Assembly: GCA_937959375.1 (NCBI GenBank) | Contig: CALGLS010000562.1 | Location: 1 to 12,366, forward strand | Direction: 5' to 3' | From: an uncultured Saprospiraceae bacterium | GTDB lineage: Bacteria > Bacteroidota > Bacteroidia > Chitinophagales > Saprospiraceae | Length of the DNA: 12,366 bases | Shown here: piece after piece, positions 1-7,900 of the stretch | How the letters are laid out: each line of letters starts with the position of its first letter | How positions within the stretch are numbered: position 1 is the first letter of the stretch | Translations under genes and position numbers: made by a program | The notes under the pieces: model-generated | What the model was told of the DNA's origin: nothing | Databases searched by the model: none | What the model saw: the letters and a program-made list of their open reading frames with translations, nothing else

Positions 1-2292
1 ATTAAAACGCAAATAATTTTCCTTTATGTAAATCCAATCTTCGTCTAGGCCTTCAATCATGTAAGCATAATTTTGTTTATCAGCCAATGAATAGTCTTGC
101 AATGCAAAAGCAAGTTGAAAACTTTTCATAGATGGCAACCAATCGATCCGATTTACATCTTGGTATTCGGGCAATCCATTTATAGGTTTTTCAGAATCAT
201 TTTTTACATAATTAAGATCGGTTAACTTTATTTCGGGACGTTCAGCTTGTGTATCTAAAAAATCTGCTGGATCGAGTACCGTAACTCCATTTAAACCTCC
301 AAAGTAAAAGTGACCTTTACTGTCTTTATATTGAGAAAACATATTAAACTCCTCGTGTGAAATTCCGGCAGCAGGTAAGAAGCAATTGATTTCAAAGTTG
401 GTGGAATTAAAACGGATAAGACCTTTGTTGCTCGGAAGCCAAAAGAAGCCAAACTCATCAGGATACACCGCATAGAGGTAATCATTGGGGAATCCATTTT
501 TTTGGGAGAATAATTGTTTTTCATTGGTGTCGGGGCTCCAGCGGACAAGCCCTTCATTTCCTGCTAACCATATATTGCCATCATTCGTTTGATGCATTCC
601 TTTTATAGCCTTAATGGGAAAATCTTTGTACCAGTCAAGTACTCCTTTTTCTTGATCTACCAGATATACCCCTTCATCTGTTCCAATCCATAGTGTTTTG
701 TCATTTTGGAAAAAGCTATAGATTCTTAAATCTTTCAGTTCTTCATATCCATTCCACTTTGTGAAAGGAATAACTTTTTCTTTTTCATAATCAAAATAAA
801 ATAAGCCTCCCATAGCTGTTCCAAACCATAGTTGACCATTAAACGAATCGTAGTAAGGAAGTTGAAACTGTGTGTTGAAATCGAAGGAAAAAGACTTGAT
901 TGTATATCCTTTTTTAGACTTCTTATTCGGTGAGTATTTATAAATTTTATTACTATGAGATCCAATCCAAATAGCTCCGTTTCTATCTTTGGTCATTCCC
1001 ATCCCAAAAGCTAGTAAGTTATTCACTAAAACACTTTCATAGCTGTCATTTTTTGTGTTAACTTTTAATATCCCCAAATCATAAGTACACATTAAAATGT
1101 GATTAGCATCTAATTCAACCATTCCTCTTGTGCTAAGCGTTTTCCCTCCTGATTGGTGCAACAGTCTTTTAAAAGAGCTTGATTTATCTGCAAATTTCAC
1201 AATTCCTGTAGGGGTCGTGAGCCATAAGGTTTTATCCTTTCCAAGGACGACCTTACTACCATATTGTGAGTTATCCGAAAACGTAAATGTAATATTTTTT
1301 TGGTCTTTATCTTTAAAAATGAATTTCGTTAATAGTTTTCCTGATGTATCATATCGATGAATTCGATCTTTCAAAAAAAACCAAATTTGTCCATCACTCA
1401 TTTCACCATATACAACACCAGTTTTTTCTTTATTAACTCCATCTTCCAATTTCAATTCTTGGAATTGCTCCCCCTTATCTTTATAATATAAATATGTAAG
1501 AATATTGACTTCAGAAGTACTAGTCTTTTCGTAAAACCCTCCACTTACCATTACATTCGTCATCCAAACTCGATCTTTTTCTTTGTCATACCACATTCTA
1601 CCATCCAAAGAGTTAAGTAATTCATTTGGAAGCTTATGCTTCTCTATAATTCCCTTTTCTTTTGTCCATCTTACTAAAAATTTGTCTTCCTTAAAGATCA
1701 ACTCATTTTCACTAACCGGCATGACATACCTTATTCTACTTTTATTTTTATTTTTATAAACCAGATGTAGCTTGTTTCCATCGTATTTAATAATTTCTCC
1801 CCCCATGGTACTAAACCATAAGTTATAGGTTTCATCTTGCCTAAAGTCTAAAATTCTTTTATCTAAAAAAACCTCACTACCTGCCAAGTCTTTTATTCTT
1901 TTCTTTTCTTTTGTGTATGGGTCCACTATTTGAATCTCATCTGAAAGATTATTTCCAGAGTAGTTTATTGGCGAAAGCCAAATCTGTTTGTTTTTATCTT
2001 CCAAAACAAAAGACACTTTTTCATTGGTATAAGGTTCGAACCGATGGCCATCATACCTATTCATACCCATGGTGGTGCCGACCCAAATGAAGCCATCACT
2101 GTCTTCATAAATACAGGTAATGATATGACCACTCAAGCCTTCGTCCATATAGAGCAGCTCACCGTTATCTAATATTATTTCTTCAGCTTGTGCGCTTGAG
2201 AAAGTAGAAAGAAAAGAGAATAAAAAAAGTAATAAGAGCCGTCGAATGACAACTTGAAGGAATGGTGGTAATTTGAAATTAAGATGGATCAT
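1..2292 (-). CDS. Two-component regulator propeller sensor with Y_Y_Y domain, 3' end outside window
   Basis: The frame is open for 764 codons from the ATG at 2292 to the window edge with no stop, so this is the N-terminal part of a larger protein. Residues 1-36 look like a signal peptide (RR, then a leucine/phenylalanine-rich core, ending SSAQA). From about residue 53 come propeller blades of the Reg_prop type; the first reads DGFIWVGTTMGMNRYDG (W70). Further blades carry LWFGTAMGG (about 484), LWIGTDEGV (about 531), IWLAGNEGL (about 573), FWLPSNKGL (about 616) and FYFGGLNGV (about 661). Residues 725-764 begin a Y_Y_Y domain (YAYMIEGLDEDW). In this family the periplasmic propeller senses a ligand, and a transmembrane helix and a kinase or AraC output follow. 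The LytTR regulator 91 bp upstream makes a LytS-type histidine kinase the likely output, but that part is not visible. The ligand is unknown. Confidence 0.9.
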   Translation of the reverse strand, partial: MIHLNFKLPPFLQVVIRRLLLLFLFSFLSTFSSAQAEEIILDNGELLYMDEGLSGHIITCIYEDSDGFIWVGTTMGMNRYDGHRFEPYTNEKVSFVLEDKNKQIWLSPINYSGNNLSDEIQIVDPYTKEKKRIKDLAGSEVFLDKRILDFRQDETYNLWFSTMGGEIIKYDGNKLHLVYKNKNKSRIRYVMPVSENELIFKEDKFLVRWTKEKGIIEKHKLPNELLNSLDGRMWYDKEKDRVWMTNVMVSGGFYEKTSTSEVNILTYLYYKDKGEQFQELKLEDGVNKEKTGVVYGEMSDGQIWFFLKDRIHRYDTSGKLLTKFIFKDKDQKNITFTFSDNSQYGSKVVLGKDKTLWLTTPTGIVKFADKSSSFKRLLHQSGGKTLSTRGMVELDANHILMCTYDLGILKVNTKNDSYESVLVNNLLAFGMGMTKDRNGAIWIGSHSNKIYKYSPNKKSKKGYTIKSFSFDFNTQFQLPYYDSFNGQLWFGTAMGGLFYFDYEKEKVIPFTKWNGYEELKDLRIYSFFQNDKTLWIGTDEGVYLVDQEKGVLDWYKDFPIKAIKGMHQTNDGNIWLAGNEGLVRWSPDTNEKQLFSQKNGFPNDYLYAVYPDEFGFFWLPSNKGLIRFNSTNFEINCFLPAAGISHEEFNMFSQYKDSKGHFYFGGLNGVTVLDPADFLDTQAERPEIKLTDLNYVKNDSEKPINGLPEYQDVNRIDWLPSMKSFQLAFALQDYSLADKQNYAYMIEGLDEDWIYIKENYLRFN

Positions 2293-2383
2293 TTTAAAAA
2301 CTAAATACGAACTAGCATAAGTAATGTAGTAAATTTTTAGCCTTTATCAAATTGTTTATGCTTTACTCTAAAAATGAAATTAC

Positions 2384-3121
2384 TTAAAGTCGATTAAAGC
2401 GTTCCAACAATTGCTTACGATAGGTTCGTCCCATTGGGTATCGCTCCTCTCCTATTAGTATTACACTTTCTGTGGTATTGATTCCGTCTATGAGTTTGGC
2501 TTGCAAGGCGTATCGCTGATGTACGCGAATAAAGTCACGCTCTGGTAGTTTTTTTAATGCGCTAACTAATGACATTTTCAAAGCGTATTTTTTACCTCCA
2601 ATCAGAACAAACTCACAATAATTTCCATCAGAATGGATACTCTGAATATCCATGATATGTACTTTAGATAGTACATTGTTTTGTTTAATAAAAAAGTTCT
2701 CATTTGTGTCAACCAATTCCTTAGTCGCAGTGCTTTCCTCTTGCTCAGAAGTAAGTGACAGAAAAGCTGTTTCAATACAACTTTGTAGTGAGAACTTATC
2801 AAATGGTTTTACCAAATAAGCGATAGGTTGCAAACGTTTAGCTCGCTCATACAAACTCTTATCTCGATACTGAGTGATAAAGATGACAGCACCTTTGTAG
2901 TCTTTCAAATCGTTTATCATGTCAATTCCATCCTTCTCTCCTTTCAAGCTTACATCTGCAATGATCAAATCGGGGTGTCCCTTTTCCATCATGGCATACG
3001 CGGCAGCCGCACTTTCAACAGTACCTATCCGATTATATCCTATTTCACTGATAATCATTTCAACTTCCAGTGCAAACGATAAATTGTCTTCAACTAATAA
3101 TATATTAAGCATATTTCCCAT
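2384..3121 (-). CDS. LytTR-family response regulator
   Basis: This 245-residue protein has a receiver domain (about 4-122) and a LytTR DNA-binding domain (about 142-243). The receiver shows the acidic pair E11-D12, the phospho-acceptor D56 in DLIIADVSLK, the switch threonine T83 and the conserved K105 in LVKPF, so it should be phosphorylatable. The output domain has the LytTR hallmarks: a DGNYCEF strand, the stretch ALKMSLVSALKKLP, and FIRVHQRYA. The length is normal for the LytR/AlgR class. In this family, phosphorylation by a LytS-type kinase promotes DNA binding and transcription control. The gene lies 91 bp upstream of the propeller sensor on the same strand and is probably transcribed with it, as a cognate pair. 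An alternative start is the ATG at 3112 (residue 4), preceded by GGGAAAT; neither start has a clear ribosome-binding site. Targets are not known from this window. Confidence 0.93.
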   Translation of the reverse strand: MGNMLNILLVEDNLSFALEVEMIISEIGYNRIGTVESAAAAYAMMEKGHPDLIIADVSLKGEKDGIDMINDLKDYKGAVIFITQYRDKSLYERAKRLQPIAYLVKPFDKFSLQSCIETAFLSLTSEQEESTATKELVDTNENFFIKQNNVLSKVHIMDIQSIHSDGNYCEFVLIGGKKYALKMSLVSALKKLPERDFIRVHQRYALQAKLIDGINTTESVILIGEERYPMGRTYRKQLLERFNRL

Positions 3122-3191
3122 TTGGATAAGAGGTAAATAACGGCATTATCGAGCTAGAATCCTAAAGTATAAAAAAAAAATGTTCACTTCG

Positions 3192-3220
3192 GTGATTTTC
3201 GACCAAAACAAGTGATTTTC
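3192..3220 (-). promoter_or_regulatory. Candidate LytTR operator: 9-bp direct repeat
   Basis: GTGATTTTC occurs at 3192-3200 and again, identically, at 3212-3220. On the minus strand this is GAAAATCAC-N11-GAAAATCAC. It sits 71-99 bp upstream of the response-regulator start. Known LytTR proteins bind pairs of roughly 9-bp direct repeats on one DNA face about two helical turns apart. The 20-bp period here is slightly shorter than the usual 21-22, and the repeat sequence does not match a published consensus that I can recall. Self-regulation is an inference. Confidence 0.35.
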
Positions 3221-3435
3221 AGTAAACTTACAGTGGAATATTTTTTACGATTTATTACTTAAAAAGTCCAGCTACCTATTTTTGGATGATCGGATAACAC
3301 ATCTAGTTGCGTCTAGCCCTGTCACAAATTTTAAAACCCAACTTCTTTTATGTGTGTTTTGATTAATAATCAAACTCAAAATAGGCATATCATTTCTCAT
3401 AAAATTCAATGAATTTACAGTGTTAAGTTTCTATA

Positions 3436-3476
3436 TTAAAAAGGTGCTATCCTCCATCAATAGAAAAATAGCACCT
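3436..3476 (-). terminator. Rho-independent terminator of the 248-residue protein gene
   Basis: AGGTGCTAT (3442-3450) and ATAGCACCT (3468-3476) are perfect reverse complements of 9 bp around a 17-nt loop. On the minus strand the stem is followed by TTTT (3441-3438). It lies about 23 bp after the stop codon at 3499. Confidence 0.75.
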
Positions 3477-3498
3477 GCATACACTCATTATAAAAAAT

Positions 3499-4245
3499 TT
3501 ACTCATTGGGATTAAATGCCATCTTCTTAGCATACTTTGATTTGGACGTAATCAATTCATAGTACAAAACACCACTTTCTTCTAAGTCCGAACCTTTAAT
3601 TTCAAATTCATTATCACCCTTTTCAAAATCATTACTATCCGTAAAAATCGACCGCCCAGAGGCATCATAAATTTTCAATGTTACAAAGTCAGCTGTTGGT
3701 AAATGAAACGGTATGATAGTTTTTGTTGAGAATGGGTTTGGAAAATTTTGACCTAAGTCCCCCTCTTCTATTTTTATCTCTTGTGTCAATTGATTTTCCT
3801 CTTGACTATTTTTGTCATTTCCATAATAACGTACAGAAGCTGACGCAGTAGAACTGTTGCCCGATTTATCAGTCGCAGTCCAAGTTCGTGTCAGTATTCC
3901 TGAGTTGACATTTCCATCTACAACATCAGATGAGGTGATGGTTACCGCACTTACATTGTCCACAGCCATTACAAATTCAAAAGCCACTTCTTCCAATGAA
4001 TTAGCAATTCCATTTCTGGGAATAACGGTAAAGACTGGGGCCTCGGTATCAGCTTTTCCATCAACAACTATTACTTTGTTTTTAATAGAATCGGAGTCGA
4101 CATTTCCAGTAAACAAGACTTGATATTCAGTCGCGTTGTGACTTATTGATTCGTTTGTTTTTCCAGTGGCATCTGCGACTAGTGAGAAAAGAAAAATGCT
4201 TAGTGCGAAGCATATTTTTTTGTTTAAGATCGTTGTGGTGTTCAT
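3499..4245 (-). CDS. Secreted protein with one cysteine-free HYR/Ig-like repeat and T9SS type A sorting domain
   Basis: This 248-residue protein starts with a signal peptide (residues 1-26, NKK then a hydrophobic core, VADA). A single HYR/Ig-like repeat runs from about APVFTVIP to VRYYG and contains AVTITSSD, LTRTWTATD and SGNSSTASA. A polar linker (QEENQLTQEIKIEEG) leads to a C-terminal T9SS type A sorting domain: QNFPNPFSTKTIIPFHLP, a YDASGR strand, and a final KKMAF. In this family the tail directs the folded protein through the type IX outer-membrane translocon to the surface or outside the cell. The repeat clearly matches the units of the giant protein at 4957-10365, especially its twelfth, yet all four of their conserved cysteines are replaced; the only cysteine is C12 in the signal peptide. 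The gene appears monocistronic, with its own terminator. It may be a small accessory matrix protein; its actual role is unknown. Confidence 0.88.
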   Translation of the reverse strand: MNTTTILNKKICFALSIFLFSLVADATGKTNESISHNATEYQVLFTGNVDSDSIKNKVIVVDGKADTEAPVFTVIPRNGIANSLEEVAFEFVMAVDNVSAVTITSSDVVDGNVNSGILTRTWTATDKSGNSSTASASVRYYGNDKNSQEENQLTQEIKIEEGDLGQNFPNPFSTKTIIPFHLPTADFVTLKIYDASGRSIFTDSNDFEKGDNEFEIKGSDLEESGVLYYELITSKSKYAKKMAFNPNE

Positions 4246-4583
4246 AATTGTTATTTCTTTTTCGGTTTAAGAAGACTAAAAAATACCATTTCTTGGGTAG
4301 CTGTAAGTACTTCATATATTGTCTAGTTTTTTGTTACAAGTATTGATTTTGGTTTGGACCAATCAAGGTTAATTGCACAAGCATATTAGTACAATGATGG
4401 CATTAGCTTAAAGCTAAGATCAGAGCATGCATAGCAAACCTGTAAATTAAAAGGGGGAAATTTATTACCTCAGGTAATTGATGTGTTAGATGCACCTAAT
4501 TTTAAGCGCTTTTGAAATCAGAAAAGATTTCGTAGTTATTGGAGTGATGGAGTAATTATTCAAAACAACGAGCGTCGTTCTTA
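4246..4583. other. Non-coding gap upstream of the 248-residue protein gene
   Basis: There is no plausible gene here on either strand. The gene to the left must have its promoter near its right-hand start in this stretch, but I cannot place it. The only structure of note is a 15-bp near-palindrome, TTAGCTT-A-AAGCTAA, at 4403-4417, which could be an operator or chance. Confidence 0.5.
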
Positions 4584-4743
4584 GAGTATGTTTAAATTTC
4601 GTTTTCAGAGGCGAAAAGACAGATGTTTGTGTTGAACGATGCTCATTTTTTTAGGAATAGCAGGGCTATTGCTGAATAAATAGCAGAAGTACAACGCAAA
4701 ATATCACTTTTGAAGGCATGAAATATGAATTTTAAACATACTC
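4584..4743. mobile_element. MITE-like non-autonomous element, 160 bp, with TTA target duplication
   Basis: The ends are perfect 13-bp inverted repeats: GAGTATGTTTAAA at 4584-4596 and TTTAAACATACTC at 4731-4743. Similarity continues inward (16 of 17 bases). TTA flanks the element on both sides (4581-4583 and 4744-4746), as expected for a 3-bp target-site duplication. The interior holds no coding frame, only a small hairpin, AATAGC-AGG-GCTATT, at 4656-4670. Some IS5-family subgroups duplicate a 3-bp TNA target, so an IS5-type transposase acting in trans is a reasonable guess, but the parent element is not in the window. Confidence 0.7.
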
Positions 4744-4840
4744 TTAATTACTATTTAAATATAACGGTTTTTTGAGTGAAATGAAAATATTGATTTTTGT
4801 AATGCTTTAAGTACCCTAAATTATTAATTGAATCACTTAC

Positions 4841-4872
4841 AAAAAAAGTCAGCCCGAATTACGGACTGACTT
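4841..4872 (-). terminator. Rho-independent terminator of the giant surface-protein gene
   Basis: AAGTCAG (4846-4852) pairs with CTGACTT (4866-4872), and CCG/CGG extends the stem inside one C-A mismatch around an AATTA loop. On the minus strand the stem is followed directly by seven T (4847-4841). It lies about 85 bp after the stop codon at 4957. Confidence 0.85.
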
Positions 4873-4891
4873 CTATCGACTTATTAATCAT

Positions 4892-4946
4892 AAGGATTTC
4901 AAAACAGCAGCATTGAAAATCCTTTTTATAAAGGGGGGGCTTTATA
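4892..4946. other. Two further hairpins in the 3' untranslated region of the giant gene
   Basis: AAGGATTTCAA (4892-4902) pairs with TTGAAAATCCTT (4913-4924) apart from one bulged base. TATAAAG (4927-4933) pairs with CTTTATA (4940-4946) around a loop of G only, within a run of seven G at 4933-4939. Both lie between the stop codon and the terminator on the minus-strand transcript and may protect the mRNA 3' end. On the plus strand the first is followed by five T, but no plus-strand gene needs it. Confidence 0.4.
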
Positions 4947-4956
4947 TTTTCCGTTG

Positions 4957-7900
4957 TTACAAACGTATTAAAATCATTTTCTTTGTCAGGTGTCGTTTTG
5001 GCGTTACCAAACGATAGTAATAAACACCAGAGTTACCTTCTGTTGAAAGATCAATAACTTCCTCATTATACCCTGCTTCATAAGTTCCGGATACTTCCTG
5101 AATCGTTGACCCATTCACATCATAAATAGTCAACACAGCCGTGCTTGCTTCTGGCAAGTTAAATCCAATTGTTGTTTTGTTATGAAATGGATTGGGTTGA
5201 TTCTGATACAACTCAAAATGATCGTTCACTACATCCTCTGCTTCAAAACGAAGGCTTACCTCATTCAAATCAATCGCTCCCCCACTCTTACGTACATAAG
5301 CTTCTGCTTTTGTATACATAGAGGTAACTGCAATTAAGTCACTCAATCGTCCTTCTTTCTTTGCTGTAAAGCGAATAGAAAATAAATCCGTTCCTTCTAA
5401 TAAACTCACTGCTTGATTTGGAGTCCATGATGTTGTGAGCATACCTTCATTCAACAAACTCAAACCAAAATTTTGCTCAGATAAATCACTCAAGCCATCT
5501 GGTACAATCGACTCAAAAGTAAGAGCTGACGCATCAAATTTCAATGTATATTGGTATCCCATCACTTCTATAAATTCAGTAGATCTGAAACTAACATCGT
5601 AGGTTTCTCCAGCTTCTACTATTTGATCCTTAATATCAAATACTAAAGCTCCATCAAAGTTACGGCCATCTCCACCCAACAAGTTACTTGGAATTGCAGA
5701 GCCATTCACATCTCCTACTTTTACTCCCACAAAATCATGTTGCTCATCTTCCAATAAACCATTGATAGAAATCAATTCAGGGAAAACAGAAGCAAATGGA
5801 TTAGCTACATCTGGGAAGACAAAATTCGCATCCACAAAACGCCAGCTCGTATTATTCTCAAAGTCAGTGTTAACATAAAGAATCAACTTACGCAACTCTA
5901 CCAAATCTAAAGTGGTCAAAGATCCCGATTTATTAATATCTGCCGCAATCATTTTGTACGGTGAATCTAAAGATTGAATTCCTACCAAATGTTTCGCAAT
6001 CAAAATCAAATCAAATGAACTTACACCATTTAAAGGCGTCTCATTTAAACTTGGAGCAATCGTATAGTTGTTATCTAATGGCAAACCATCAAAGGCATAC
6101 ATTCCATCATCAGTACTGGTATAAAGCTCTGACATGCCTAAAGTAGAACCTTCAAGTGTTACTTCTACATTTTCAACAGCATCGTTTGCTTCCGTTCTAA
6201 TAAAGCCCATTAATCCAGCACCAGTACTTGGAGGCGCATCTACTAATATCCAGAATGTTTGTTTTGCAGTAGAAGTATTTCCACATGCATCCGTTGCAGT
6301 CCATACTCTACGGTAGTCAAAGTTCTCTCCATCCGCACAACCGTTTGGATTTCCAATTGCTTCATCAATATAAGTTACGGTTACCGAACCACAAGCATCT
6401 TCTACTTCAACCTCTCCAAACGTTGGAGGGAAGTTCGCACAATCTCCATAGTCACCTGCCGGCACGAAAGTAAATACTGGAGCTTCGTTATCTGGATCAA
6501 TCCAAATTGACGTTGCTGCTGTTGCCGTATTTCCACAAGCATCTGTTGCGGTCCATGTATAATGTATCGCATAGCCATTATCACAAAGCTCACCGCTGAT
6601 GTCTTCGTTTGTCATTTCTACTGTTACTGCTCCACAGTCATCTGAAGCTTGAGGTGCTTCTGGTGTCAAGTCATCGTCGCAATCTAAATCTGCCACAGGA
6701 GGAATATAAGTAAAGACTGGTGCCTCAGTATCAATCACTGTTATGGTTTGATTTGCTGTAACAGAAAATCCACAATCATCAACTCCAGTCCAAATTCTTT
6801 CCATCGTGTAAACAAAACCTCCAGCACTACAATCTCCTGGCGTTTCTATATCCACAAAGGTCACCGTTACTACATCTGTACAATTATCTGTAAAGGTTGG
6901 CTCTGGGCCAAAATCTAAATTTTCACTACAAGTAATAGTTACACTTGCTGGTACATTACTTACGACTGGTGCTTGGAAATCAGCATATTCAATTGTAGTA
7001 GCTGCTGTTGCAGAATTACCGCATTCATCGGTTGCTGTCCATGTTCGAGTTACTGTTCCTACACAATTATCTCCAGTCATTACATCATTGGAAGTCAATG
7101 TTACTCCACTACACAAATCTGCTGCTACTGCTTCAGCAAAAACAACATCATCAGCACAATCTACAAATGCGTTTTGAGGGACAAAAGTAAAGATTGGAGA
7201 TACATCATCATTATAAGTTATTGTTGCGGAAGCCGAAACTGTGTTGCCACAATCATCTGTTGCAACCCAAGTTCTAGTCACAGCTCCAGAGCAATCATTA
7301 CCAATAGTACTATCTGAAGAAGTAATCGTTACCGTTCCACAATTATCAACAGCTGTCGCATCTTGAAACATAACGAAATCAATACAATCTACTGCTCCGT
7401 CTTCTGATACAAAAGTGAATACAGGAGCCACATCATCTTCTACTGAAATGCTTTGTGTAGCAGTAGCCGTGTTGCCACAATCATCTGCTGCGACCCAAGT
7501 TCTAGTAAGGGTATACTCTCCGGCACAAGAACCTGTAGTCGTTGCATCTGAACTACTTATTGTTAGATCGTCATCACAGTTATCAGCCCAAGTTGGTGCA
7601 TCACCAAACACTGGCGTTTCGCCACAACTGATCGTCATATCTGCTGGTACATTAGTTGCAACCGGAGATTGCGTATCGCTGTAAGTTATCGTTGAAGATG
7701 CAGTAGCTATATTACCACAAGCATCTGTTGCGGTCCATGTTCGCGTTACACTACCTGAACAACCAGTTCCAGAGGTAGCATCTGAAGATGTAATCGTTAC
7801 AGAGGCGCAAATATCACTAGCAGTAGCCGTTCCAAACACCGCATCTTCTACACATTCTACCGATCCATCTGCTGGCACAAAGGTAAAGTTAGGCGCTGTT

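Larger units (their letters stand above)
3122..3498. other. Intergenic region upstream of the response regulator
   Basis: I see no coding frame in this 377-bp gap. It holds the terminator of the gene to the right (3442-3476), a 9-bp direct repeat (3192-3220) and a run of ten A (3171-3180, T10 on the transcribed strand). It also holds a perfect 7-bp inverted repeat, TTTGATT-AAT-AATCAAA, at 3358-3374. The promoter of the response regulator must lie here or just inside it, but I found no convincing match to the Bacteroidota -7 consensus TAnnTTTG on the minus strand. Confidence 0.6.

Noticed and set aside
2314..2362. AGCATAA ... TTATGCT inverted repeat between the response regulator and the sensor
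   Set aside because: Only 7 AT-rich base pairs around a 35-nt loop and no T tract; too weak for a terminator.
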